From Actinomycetes bacterium (lineage in GTDB: Bacteria; Actinomycetota; Coriobacteriia; Coriobacteriales; Eggerthellaceae): a stretch of DNA of 27,275 nt. The stretch is from positions 1 to 27,275 of the forward strand of contig JAEYEL010000203.1 of assembly GCA_023403475.1 (NCBI GenBank), in the 5' to 3' direction. How positions within the stretch are numbered: position 1 is the stretch's first letter; each line of letters starts with the position of its first letter. The position numbers were made by a program, and so were the translations under genes. Below are positions 8,194 through 15,494 of this stretch, in pieces. The notes under the pieces are model-generated. The model worked only from the letters and a program-made list of their open reading frames with translations, ran no database searches and was not told the origin of the DNA.

Positions 8194-8223
8194 GAGGCTT
8201 CGATAGGCGCCTATCGAAGCCTC
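8194..8223. terminator. 30-nt perfect palindrome after alr, possible hairpin terminator or binding site
   Basis: Two 15-bp arms (8194-8208 and 8209-8223) abut with no spacer; the centre is GGCGCC. The RNA form would be a very stable hairpin just after the racemase gene. No U run follows, so classic intrinsic termination is not well supported; transcript protection or a regulator site are alternatives. Confidence 0.45.
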
Positions 8224-8231
8224 GCTGATGC

Positions 8232-8284
8232 TACGAACGACCGGTGGATTCAGGTTGGCTATTTGTTTTTACGAACGACCGGTG
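8232..8284. repeat. 15-bp direct repeat upstream of the uracil-DNA glycosylase gene
   Basis: TACGAACGACCGGTG occurs at 8232-8246 and again at 8270-8284, 38 bp apart (about 3.6 helical turns). Each copy contains the palindrome ACCGGT. The second copy ends 35 bp before the glycosylase ATG, so the pair may be an operator for that gene. Confidence 0.7.
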
Positions 8285-8319
8285 TTTCAAAATGGTTGAT
8301 GGTTTGAGAGGATTAGAAC

Positions 8320-8925
8320 ATGCACAAGCCGCATATTCCGCTTGACGAGATTCGCGCTCAGGTGGAGGCATGCCGTAAGTGTCCGCTTGCCGACGGGCGC
8401 ACGCAGACGGTGTTCGGCGTGGGAAACCCGCAGGCGCGCGTGCTCATTGTGGGCGAGGCGCCCGGCAAGAACGAGGACTTGCAGGGCGAACCCTTCGTGG
8501 GCGCGGCGGGGAAGTACTTAAACGAGCTTTTGGCCATTGCGGGTCTTGCGCGCGAGGATGTGTTCATAGCCAACGTGCTCAAGTGCCGCCCGCCTTCAAA
8601 CCGCGATCCGCGCCCTGAAGAGATAGAGCTTTGCACGCCCTATCTGCGCGAACAGACGCGCACTATCGATCCGGAATTCATCGTCACGTTAGGGAACTTC
8701 TCCACGAAGTTCATCTTGAAAACGGAAGTGGGCATCACGCGGCTGCACGGAACGCTGCAGCGTGCGGGACGCTTCAAGGTGTTTCCCATCTTCCACCCGG
8801 CGGCGGCGCTCTACGACGGCAGCAAGCGTTTGGCGCTGGAAAACGACTTCGCCACTTTAGGCGAGCTTTTGCGTCAAAACGATGCGGAAGCCGCCACGCA
8901 TTCTTCACCTGTTCACCCCCTGTGA
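8320..8925 (+). CDS. Family 4 uracil-DNA glycosylase (4Fe-4S)
   Basis: Removes uracil from DNA as the first step of base excision repair. It is 201 aa, normal for the family. Motif 1 is GEAPGKNED (residues 45-53) and motif 2 is HPAAAL near 168. Four cysteines (18, 21, 89, 105) fit the [4Fe-4S] ligands of UDG family 4. ATG 8320 follows GAGAGG at good distance. The product is cytoplasmic. The preceding spacer holds unusual palindromes and a direct repeat that may control it. The 3' neighbour (polyprenyl synthase) appears to have its own promoter. Confidence 0.92.
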   Translation: MHKPHIPLDEIRAQVEACRKCPLADGRTQTVFGVGNPQARVLIVGEAPGKNEDLQGEPFVGAAGKYLNELLAIAGLAREDVFIANVLKCRPPSNRDPRPEEIELCTPYLREQTRTIDPEFIVTLGNFSTKFILKTEVGITRLHGTLQRAGRFKVFPIFHPAAALYDGSKRLALENDFATLGELLRQNDAEAATHSSPVHPL

Positions 8926-9044
8926 CGCTCGTGCGGGGAAAACGCTCGTTGCGGTAACGGAGGGAATCCAATCCGGCGCACTTGTGCTATCATGCATGTT
9001 TCGTGACGAGACCTAACAACGGAAGCGAGCGGCAGACAGGTTCC

Positions 9045-10100
9045 ATGAACAACATCAACGACATCATATCGGCGGTCGAAGAACCGCCTAAGACGTTCGA
9101 AGAGTATCTAACGTGTTACGCTGACCAAGTGGGCGACTTGGTGAACTCCTACATTCCCCATGGCACGCATCCCGACATGGACCGCTACCTGTACGAGCCG
9201 CTTGTCGCTTACAGCAAAAACGGTGGTAAGCGTCACCGTCCGCTTATCTGCTTTGCGGCGTGTCGCGCGGTGGGGGGCGACATGACGCGCGCCACATCCG
9301 CTGCCGCCGCCATCGAGCACTTCCATACTGCAGCGCTCATTCATGACGATATCGCCGACGAGGCCGAGCTGCGCCGCGGCGAGCCGTGCCTGCATCTCAC
9401 GGAAGGTCTGGGCCTTGCCATCAACATGGGTGACTTGGCGCTTTCGCTTGTGAACGGCACGGTGGTGAACGACCCGGCGCTTGACGACGCCACGAAGGTG
9501 CGCGTGGTCACCGAGCTTATCAGCATGACGCGCCGCACGGTGGAAGGCCAGGCGCTCGACATCGGTTGGGCGCGCGACGGCCGCTACGACCTCACGCCCG
9601 AGGACTACCTGGTCATGGCCACGCACAAGACGGCGCATTATTCGGGTGCGGTTCCTTTGGCCATCGGCGCCATCATCGGCGGCGGCACCGAGGCCGAAAT
9701 CGAGGCGCTGCGCAACTACGGGCTCGATACCGGCCTCGCGTTCCAAATCCAAGATGACCTGCTCAACATCATCGGGTCCGAGGAAAGCACCAAGAAGGAT
9801 TTCCGCAACGACATCACCGAGGGCAAGCGCACGCTTATGGTGGTGCATGCGCTGCAGAACTCCGATGAGGCGAACCGCGCGCGTCTTGTCGAGATTCTCT
9901 CGTCGCGTGCGAAGGACCCCGAGGTTTTGGCCGAGGCTGTGGGCATCATGGAGGAGTCGGGCTCTATCGAATATGCGCGCAATTACGCCGAGAACCTTAC
10001 GAGCATTGCGAAGAACCGCCTGATAGACATGGTTCCGCCGTCGCCTTCGCGCGATCTTTTGGAATCCATGGCCGACTGGTTTGTCAACCGCCTGCGCTAA
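9045..10100 (+). CDS. Polyprenyl diphosphate synthase
   Basis: Prenyl transferase that condenses isopentenyl diphosphate with allylic diphosphates to make isoprenoid chains for quinones or lipid carriers. It is 351 aa. GGKRHRPLI (60-68) binds isopentenyl diphosphate. The first aspartate-rich motif is DDIAD (101-105). The second is DDLLN (237-241), with Asn in place of the last Asp, which occurs in some actinobacterial and archaeal members. KKDFRNDITEGKRT is the C-terminal family block. ATG 9045 is chosen because TATCAT at 8988-8993 looks like the -10 box, which rules out the upstream ATG at 8982. Product chain length (farnesyl, geranylgeranyl or longer) cannot be set from sequence alone. Confidence 0.9.
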   Translation: MNNINDIISAVEEPPKTFEEYLTCYADQVGDLVNSYIPHGTHPDMDRYLYEPLVAYSKNGGKRHRPLICFAACRAVGGDMTRATSAAAAIEHFHTAALIHDDIADEAELRRGEPCLHLTEGLGLAINMGDLALSLVNGTVVNDPALDDATKVRVVTELISMTRRTVEGQALDIGWARDGRYDLTPEDYLVMATHKTAHYSGAVPLAIGAIIGGGTEAEIEALRNYGLDTGLAFQIQDDLLNIIGSEESTKKDFRNDITEGKRTLMVVHALQNSDEANRARLVEILSSRAKDPEVLAEAVGIMEESGSIEYARNYAENLTSIAKNRLIDMVPPSPSRDLLESMADWFVNRLR

Positions 10101-10199
10101 GATGCGCCTGACGACCTGCGATGCGCTGAACGCGTCAAGCTGCCGGTCGAGGTTCTGATCCTTCGAGGATACCCGCGCGTACCCGTACATCTCACCCAT
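10101..10199 (-). pseudogene. Remnant of a serine resolvase/DNA invertase (N-terminal end only)
   Basis: From ATG 10199 (or ATG 10190) the minus strand reads MYGYARVSSKDQNLDRQLDA, the well-known opening of serine recombinases including the catalytic serine (Ser in ARVSS). The match stops after about 25 residues. The frame then runs into the antisense of the polyprenyl synthase gene, so the rest of the recombinase is gone. It marks a decayed mobile element next to the Abi-like gene. Confidence 0.75.
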
Positions 10200-10249
10200 A
10201 AACGCTTCCTTCTTGCTCGAATCGACAATCGCGCCGCGCCGTGCGCCGC

Positions 10250-10360
10250 ATGGCGAGCAGATTGCGCCCGCCGAGCGCGCGGGTCGCGCAAACTGTCAGG
10301 AAGAAGCGTAAAAGTGGCCACAAACTGAAATCGTGGCAACAAATGCGCCGGTGCTTCACT
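10250..10360. mobile_element. Possible insertion-sequence end remnant
   Basis: The stretch CTGTCAGGAAGAAG followed by AAAAGTGGCCAC and ATCGTGGCAAC resembles the repeated motifs at the ends of IS21-type elements. No transposase gene is left. The call rests on motif resemblance only. Confidence 0.25.
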
Positions 10361-10461
10361 GTGATTGATCGTCTAACCACGCATTCGAGGTGAACCGGCT
10401 TACGTGCTCTACCTGAAAGCCGCCGCCGCTGGTAAAATCTGCCCGAGCAGATAGGAGCAAA

Positions 10462-11454
10462 ATGGAACCGACTGAAACCCAAGTCTCACAGCCTGGAGAG
10501 ACGCCGGAGGCGGAGAAACACGATAAGCCCCTCCTCACCGTGGAACAGCAGATAGCCCACCTGAAAGCCAAGGGCGTGACGTTCGATCTCTGCGACGAAG
10601 AAGAGGCAGCCACCTACCTGTCCGGCAAGTGCAACTTCTTTCGGGTGACGGCGTACCGCAAGCTCTTCGACAAGCACGTCGGCGGTGAATGCGACGGCCA
10701 GTACGCAAATCTCGACTTCGCCCAGCTTCGGTACCTTTCGAGCCTCGACCGACGCCTGCGCGACATCCTTCTTCCTATGACGCTCGATCTAGAGCATTTC
10801 GAGAAAGCACGGCTGCTGAACAGCGCCGAGGCCAACGGCGAAGACGGATACAGCGTCGTTGCAGATTTCATGGGCCAAAGTGCAAAGGAACGCCGTTACA
10901 TCGAGAGCCAACTGGAGATGCGCAGGAACGACGTGTACAGCGGTGCGCTTATCCGCAAGTACCGCGACGAAATGCCCCTGTGGGCGTTTCTCGAAGTGGT
11001 CTCGTTCGGAACGTTCGTCGGCTTGGTGAAGTTCTGTGCCGACCGTTGGGGCGACGACGCGCTGCTCGTCCGCCACTACCTTCTGAAGAAGGGCAAGTCG
11101 ATTCGCAACGCCTCCGCACATTCGTTATGTATCCTCAACGACCTGCAGGAATACGACATACCAACGGAGCGCGTATCCCCCGTCGTATCGAAGGCGATAG
11201 CGGAATGTGGCGTATCGAAGCGGCTGCGATCCAAGAAGCTGCGAAGCCCCAGGATGGTTCAAGTCGCAACGCTTCTGTACCTGTACGGCGTCGCTGCGCC
11301 GTCCGGCGCGTCGCGCTCGCAGCGCTCGCTTGCCCTCGCCGCGTTCTTCGATTACGTTGACGAGAACGCCCGCATGCTGGACGAATCGAGCCCGGCGGTA
11401 TCCTCCATCGGGTTCATCCGGCGCTTGACAGATGGCTTTAATCTGCTAGACTAG
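10462..11454 (+). CDS. Abi_2 family protein (AbiD/AbiF-like abortive infection factor, HEPN-type)
   Basis: 330 aa. It shows the Abi_2 layout: KPLLTVEQQIAHLKAKGV near residue 22, then FFRVTAYRKLF near 59, PLWAFLEVVSFGTFVGLV (172-189) and RNASAHSLCILN (215-226). The last contains RX4H (Arg215, His220), the HEPN RNase signature. Family members abort phage infection, probably by cutting RNA. The ATG has an AGGAG site 8 nt upstream, and TAAAAT at 10433-10438 is a candidate -10 with a TGG extension. No antitoxin partner is seen beside it. A resolvase relic lies directly upstream and a terminator follows, so it forms a self-contained acquired cassette. Defence function is inferred from the family. 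Confidence 0.82.
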   Translation: MEPTETQVSQPGETPEAEKHDKPLLTVEQQIAHLKAKGVTFDLCDEEEAATYLSGKCNFFRVTAYRKLFDKHVGGECDGQYANLDFAQLRYLSSLDRRLRDILLPMTLDLEHFEKARLLNSAEANGEDGYSVVADFMGQSAKERRYIESQLEMRRNDVYSGALIRKYRDEMPLWAFLEVVSFGTFVGLVKFCADRWGDDALLVRHYLLKKGKSIRNASAHSLCILNDLQEYDIPTERVSPVVSKAIAECGVSKRLRSKKLRSPRMVQVATLLYLYGVAAPSGASRSQRSLALAAFFDYVDENARMLDESSPAVSSIGFIRRLTDGFNLLD

Positions 11455-11481
11455 GCGCAGATCACAAAACCTCTGGTTTTA

Positions 11482-11519
11482 CGGGGCGGGATTGCGAAAG
11501 CGGTTCTGCCCCGGTTTTT
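11482..11519 (+). terminator. Rho-independent terminator after the Abi-like gene
   Basis: Stem CGGGGC (11482-11487) pairs with GCCCCG (11508-11513), followed by GTTTTT (11514-11519). It lies 27 nt after the stop of the Abi-like gene. Confidence 0.75.
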
Positions 11520-11930
11520 CTCCTGCATCCCCTCTGCCGCTTACGCGGAAAAGCTGCGCCGCCGTTGCAGCGCCAAAGGGTTTCCGCTGTGTCATGGGGT
11601 CGCTGCCATTGCCATTGCCATTGCCACTGCTAACTGCTTACGTTGCCGGGGCTTGTCCGTAACCACGCGCCCCCCTCAACCCCCTCCAGAACCGCCCGCA
11701 GACGCCCGCGACAGCGCCGTAAGCGACAGCGCCGCCGCAGCGCTCGAGGCGGCCAGCAACAAGCCCACACGCGCAGCGACAGCCCCGCACCAGCGTATCG
11801 TCGCGCCGCTTGCGCTCCATCTTGCCGTACTTCATCGGATACTTGTGCTCCAAGAGCCTCGCCCCTTGTCGGGAAGCCCGCCGCGCTTTCCACTTTTCCT
11901 CCTGTTCACTCTGTGTGGGGAAGTTGGGGG
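11520..11930. other. Gene-free stretch between the Abi-like gene and the peptidoglycan-binding gene
   Basis: No complete gene is supported. It contains a (TGCCAT) repeat at 11604-11627. On the minus strand several overlapping frames are open over about 11640-11900. One gives a hydrophobic segment (VGLLLAASSAAAALSLTAL) and another a basic stretch (KYGKMERKRRDD), in different frames, as if a small membrane protein had been frameshifted. This is weak. Confidence 0.4.
11604..11627. repeat. 6-bp tandem repeat, four units
   Basis: TGCCAT occurs three times in a row, followed by TGCCAC (11604-11627). It is noncoding. Confidence 0.85.
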
Positions 11931-11961
11931 TTGCACGGCGGGTGCGGCGGTGTGGTACCAT
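11931..11961 (+). promoter_or_regulatory. Candidate promoter of the peptidoglycan-binding gene, implying a leaderless message
   Basis: TTGCAC (11931-11936), a 19-bp spacer and an extended -10 TGG-TACCAT (11953-11961). The ATG at 11968 is only 7 nt after the -10 box, and no ribosome site precedes it. Confidence 0.45.
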
Positions 11962-11967
11962 GGGCAC

Positions 11968-12864
11968 ATGAACACGATTCGCCTACATAACACAGGTGCG
12001 GCGGTTGAAGACGTACAGCAGCGCCTGGTTCGTCTCGGCTTTCTGCAAAGCGATGCTGCAAACGGCACATTCGGAGAAGACACCGCTGCGGCGGTGAGCG
12101 CGTTCCGCGAGTCTGCTGGGCTGCCTGCCACTGGCGAGGTTGACGAGAAAACGTGGTCGGCTTTGGTGGACGCCTCCTTCTGCCTGGGCGATCGCACGCT
12201 GTACCTGCGCATGCCGTACTTTCACGGCAACGACGTGCGTGAGCTGCAGCAGGCGCTGGGTGCTCTGGGATTCGCGTGCGGGGGCACCGACGGCATCTTC
12301 GGCGCCTACACCGAGCTTGCGCTGCGCAAGTTCCAGCTGAACCTGGGTCTTCCTTCCGATGGCATAGCCGGTGCCTACACCTATGCGGCGCTTCGCAACC
12401 TGCACCATTCGTGGGAAGGGAAGGAGTCGGCTCACGGTACCGTTCATCTGGGGTTCGCCCGTGCGGCCGACGTGCTTGAACGAAACGCGCTCTGCCTGTT
12501 CGGCACCGACGAGTTCACGCGCAGCGTGGCGGCGCGCATGTCGAACTTGGCGCTTGCCACCAACCCCGCATCGAAGATCGTAAGCGCGAACAACCTGCTC
12601 GTTGCACCCGATAAGAACATGCTGCTCGTGCATATCGTGTTGCCGGAAGAAAAAGAGGCGCCGTCTGTTCCTCGCGTGGCGTTCGAGGCCGAGGACACGT
12701 TGGGCATTCGCCTGGAAACGGCCATCGAGGCGGCGCTGCTCAAGCACCCGCCGCGCTTGGAGCTGGAGCTTCCCGGCACCGTATGGGAAGAAGCCGGCGC
12801 CGGCCGTTCCGCCCAGCACTTCGCCATCACCCTCCTCGACGCCCTGTGCACCGCTTTGGCGTAG
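11968..12864 (+). CDS. Protein with two peptidoglycan-binding (PG_binding_1) repeats, no export signal
   Basis: 298 aa. Two PG_binding_1 repeats lie in tandem: residues about 6-65 (VEDVQQRLVRLGFLQ, then NGTFGEDTAAAVSAFRESAG) and 78-135 (VRELQQALGALGF, then DGIFGAYTELALRKFQ). The remaining 160 residues are not recognised. There is no signal peptide or membrane segment, so the protein should stay in the cytoplasm. Two such repeats before a C-terminal domain recall CwlM-type regulators of cell-wall synthesis, in which an amidase-like domain follows, but the amidase metal ligands are not evident here. The start is ATG 11968, where the first repeat begins; it has no ribosome site and may be leaderless. 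Confidence 0.8.
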   Translation: MNTIRLHNTGAAVEDVQQRLVRLGFLQSDAANGTFGEDTAAAVSAFRESAGLPATGEVDEKTWSALVDASFCLGDRTLYLRMPYFHGNDVRELQQALGALGFACGGTDGIFGAYTELALRKFQLNLGLPSDGIAGAYTYAALRNLHHSWEGKESAHGTVHLGFARAADVLERNALCLFGTDEFTRSVAARMSNLALATNPASKIVSANNLLVAPDKNMLLVHIVLPEEKEAPSVPRVAFEAEDTLGIRLETAIEAALLKHPPRLELELPGTVWEEAGAGRSAQHFAITLLDALCTALA

Positions 12865-12966
12865 GGCAGTGTGAATGCGGCGATGGTTTTGCCTGCATTG
12901 TCGAAATTTCTATTCTGCATGCTTGTTTGCTAACTGATACGAATTGGGGTTGTTGGGGAGGGATGC

Positions 12967-14540
12967 ATGGATTTGGTTTTGAAGTGCATTGCATCTGCGA
13001 TAAATCGTCTGCCGGAAGCATCTGAGCTATTTGGTATGCTATCTGAAAAACGATTGGGATAGCTTTTCCAAGATGCATGCGATAATAAGCTTACGCCTTT
13101 TGTCTTCAAGGTTTACGAAGACTGCATTCCTACACAGGAGAGATGGCGGTGGAAACGCGAATATGACAAGAATGAAAAACAGGTAGAGGTTTACCTTGAA
13201 GTTTTGCATGCCGTGGCCGATGCGGCGAAGAGCGAAAGCTTACGATTCGTGCTTGCGAAGGGGATGGGTTTAGCGCGTCTCGCCTATGGCGACGTGTTTT
13301 TGCGTCAGGCAAACGACATCGATATCCTCATCTTGCCGGAAGACGCCTCGCGGTGCGACTACGCTCTGCTCCAACATGGCTTTTCCAACCCGACTGGACG
13401 CTCGCGGCCTCGGCGAGAACCCCGGCGATTTCCCAAGCTCTTCAAATTAAGTCGAGGAAAAGCATCCCGTACCTTCTGCGGAGAAAATCCCACGATGTGG
13501 AATACGCCCCGTATTACTCCCTTGACTACCCTGTTCGGGTCGAGGTTTATGACGGTTTCCATTTTGTCAACAAGGAGCTGATTCCTCGGCTTATGTGGAT
13601 GACCAGCCGGATTGACATAGGAGGTGTTGCGGTTAGAACCCTCAACCTCGAGGCAACCCTGTTCTGCCTTTTGATGTCAATATACGAGAACGCCAACACG
13701 GTATACGGGAAGCTTGATGGCGCTGCCTCCCTTCGAGATTACCTCGACCTGCTCATGCTCTGCGAAAGGCATAATCGAAGCCTCGACTTGAATATCTTTC
13801 GGGAACTGGTGCGTCAAAACGACACCGTGGGTGAAGTGAGACGTGTTCTGGATGACGTTTGCCGAGTATTCGAATCCTTCGATATTCCGCGCAAGCTTTC
13901 GCCTTTGCTGCAGAGCTGTCCGAGCGGGGTCGTCCGGATTGGCCTAGACCCTTCTTTCGATGAAAGTCTAGCGCGAAAGGAAGCGTTTGGTTTTGTTCGC
14001 AATCAGTGCAAGGGCAAAAGGGAAAGCCGTCGATGCGTGGAGCGAGAAGATTGTGGGCAAAAGACCTCCTTCGTTCCATACGGGAATAGATATGGACTTA
14101 ATATAGGCTACATGCTGGCAAAATCTCCGGAAGGCATTCATTGCCTTTGGCGGCTTCCTGCATGCGTATGGGAGGACCTGAATACGCTGGGGCTGCAAAT
14201 GGCCGTCATTCCAAGCTTCGATTGCGGGTACCTCGAGTTTCTGGTTGGCGTGACCTTCGAGGATGCGCGCAATCCCTATGCGTTCGGCATAACGAGCGAT
14301 AGGCTAGCCCAGAGGCTTACCCCTTCGCGTTCGCGGTATGTGTTTGATGTTGAGATAAGAAAATCGAATTTCATATTTGTTGAGATTACGGTTCCATTCG
14401 CTGATTTGGGTATACGGTATAACGATATCAGAAAGGGAATCGGGGTGATTCCCAATGTTTATGCGCTGTGCGCAAATGGCATATACCATCAGGTGAACTC
14501 ATCGGAAGAAGAATTCGAGAAGCCGGTTGCATCCTGCTAA
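12967..14540 (+). pseudogene. Nucleotidyltransferase family protein (NTP_transf_5-like), broken by a stop and a frameshift
   Basis: ATG 12967 follows a strong ribosome site (GGGGAGGG). The frame reads MDLVLKCIASAINRLPEA, hits TAG at 13060-13062, then continues through KGMGLARLAYGD and LRQANDIDILIL, the active-site region of this family (DID metal ligands). At 13381-13384 (TTTT) the reading shifts: QHGF in the first frame joins FQPDWTL in the frame that runs to the stop at 14540. Loss of one T from a run of five would explain it. The C-terminal third (from about 14080) looks like a separate beta-rich domain (FVEITVPFADLGIRY) reminiscent of CBM9/DOMON folds. Codon use is AT-richer than in neighbours. 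Two lesions make a true pseudogene more likely than sequencing error. A 395-codon frame from 13353 covers the intact 3' part. Confidence 0.78.
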
Positions 14541-14617
14541 ATCAGGTTTCTGGGTGTTTGTTAAGCGCGAATCGCTCGATTGCTGGTTGGTCAAACTATC
14601 TTTGATTAAAACTATTT

Positions 14618-14623
14618 TATAAT
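14618..14623 (+). promoter_or_regulatory. Candidate -10 box of the S26/PqqD operon
   Basis: A perfect TATAAT (14618-14623) sits in an AT-rich stretch before the peptidase gene. No -35 match lies at the usual distance (TTGATT at 14602 is too close). A transcript starting near 14630 would exclude the ATG at 14622 as the peptidase start. Confidence 0.4.
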
Positions 14624-14699
14624 GACTATATTGCATGTCGGAGCAAATGAAGCTATCTTATCTCTCGGAGCTTGGGTCTCGGGCGAGGGGGGTGGTCGG

Positions 14700-15002
14700 G
14701 TGTCGGCTGATTGCGATGCGCCGAAGGTTTTGACGGCTCTTCTATGCTTGAAAGGAAAGGCGGTCTTGGAGGTTAAGGGCGCAAGCATGTCTCCTTTTCT
14801 GGAGAGTGGGGATAGGGTTCGGGTTGTTCCTGTTGCTTTGGAGCCTATCCAAGAGGGTGAGATTCTTGTTTTTGCCAATTCCGATGGCGAGATAATTGTT
14901 CATCGGGTTGTGCTCCGGTCTGATGCCGGAGTTTATTGCAAGGGGGATAATTTCGGTCATATGGATTACAATGGTTTGTACTCGCCTGCTATTCGCCGGT
15001 GA
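14700..15002 (+). CDS. S24/S26 family peptidase-like protein (signal-peptidase fold)
   Basis: 100 aa from GTG 14700. KGASMSPFLESGDRVRVVP carries the catalytic-serine box (GxSMxPxL) of type I signal peptidases and LexA-type peptidases. IVHRVV, about 40 residues later, carries the second catalytic position as His, as in SipW/ER-type enzymes, instead of Lys. YCKGDNFGHMD is the final conserved block. No membrane anchor is visible. GTG 14700 is preferred because GAGGGGGG lies 7 nt upstream; an in-frame ATG at 14622 overlaps a TATAAT box and has no ribosome site. The stop overlaps the next start by 4 nt. Likely role: cleavage of a peptide or protein substrate belonging to this locus, inferred from the linked PqqD-like gene. 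Confidence 0.75.
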   Translation: MSADCDAPKVLTALLCLKGKAVLEVKGASMSPFLESGDRVRVVPVALEPIQEGEILVFANSDGEIIVHRVVLRSDAGVYCKGDNFGHMDYNGLYSPAIRR

Positions 15003-15232
15003 GTTTTTCGTCTTTAACGGCCGTCCCCTCCGAGGAAATACCGAAGCTTATGGTTGGCTCTTCTCGAACGGCTTTGGCGAGGGCGGAGTTCGTCGCCCGC
15101 TTTTTGAAAATGGTATCTTACGGTGGGGTTAAGGTGCTAAAGCTTACGTATTGCGATACCGCCTCTGCTATCGAACTGATTGGGGATTTGATTGAAGGAA
15201 GCGAGAAGGGAGCCGATTGTGAAATGCTCTGA
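14999..15232 (+). CDS. Small hypothetical protein in the S26/PqqD operon
   Basis: 77 aa from GTG 14999, overlapping the peptidase stop by 4 nt (GTGA) and the PqqD-like start by 14 nt. No recognised domain. It begins MSFSSLTAVPSEEIPKLMVG and ends with an acidic tail. It could be an independent coupled gene. It could also be a C-terminal part of the peptidase split off by a frameshift near 14995, since S26-like proteins in such loci often extend further. The tight overlaps on both sides support translation. Confidence 0.5.
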   Translation: MSFSSLTAVPSEEIPKLMVGSSRTALARAEFVARFLKMVSYGGVKVLKLTYCDTASAIELIGDLIEGSEKGADCEML

Positions 15233-15494
15233 TTCTAAAGATTCCAATTTGATCATGATTGACAACCAGTATGTTGCATTGCTGGAGACGGGTGACCTCT
15301 TGTTTTTCAACGATACGGCTATCTGCGCTCTTTCGGGGCTGCTGGCTGGCGATTCGGTAGAGACCGTCGTTCGGAGAATATCCGAAATGACTGGTGCAGC
15401 GACGGCGCTAGTGGGTTTGGATATGGAGAAATTTATTCGGGATGTAATTCATGAAGGCATTCGACCGCCACTGCTCGAACGGGGTGTTGCTTGA
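15219..15494 (+). CDS. PqqD-like protein (RiPP recognition element type)
   Basis: 91 aa from GTG 15219, with GAGAAGGGAG 6 nt upstream. The PqqD fold pattern is clear: NQYVALLETGDLLFFNDTAI near residues 17-36, then ALSGLLAGDSVETVVRRIS and a C-terminal helix (DMEKFIRDVIHEGI). PqqD-type proteins bind leader peptides of ribosomally made, modified peptides and present them to a modifying enzyme. No radical SAM, cyclase or transporter gene lies next to it here. It overlaps the previous gene by 14 nt and shares one base with the next start, so it sits inside one operon. The fold call is good; the peptide role is inferred. Confidence 0.75.
   Translation: MKCSDSKDSNLIMIDNQYVALLETGDLLFFNDTAICALSGLLAGDSVETVVRRISEMTGAATALVGLDMEKFIRDVIHEGIRPPLLERGVA

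Noticed and set aside
9108..10100. Long minus-strand continuation of the resolvase frame
   Set aside because: After the first 25-30 residues it is only the antisense of the polyprenyl synthase gene.
11604..11627. TGCCAT repeat considered as a CRISPR or other array
   Set aside because: The units are 6 bp with no spacers; it is a simple sequence repeat.
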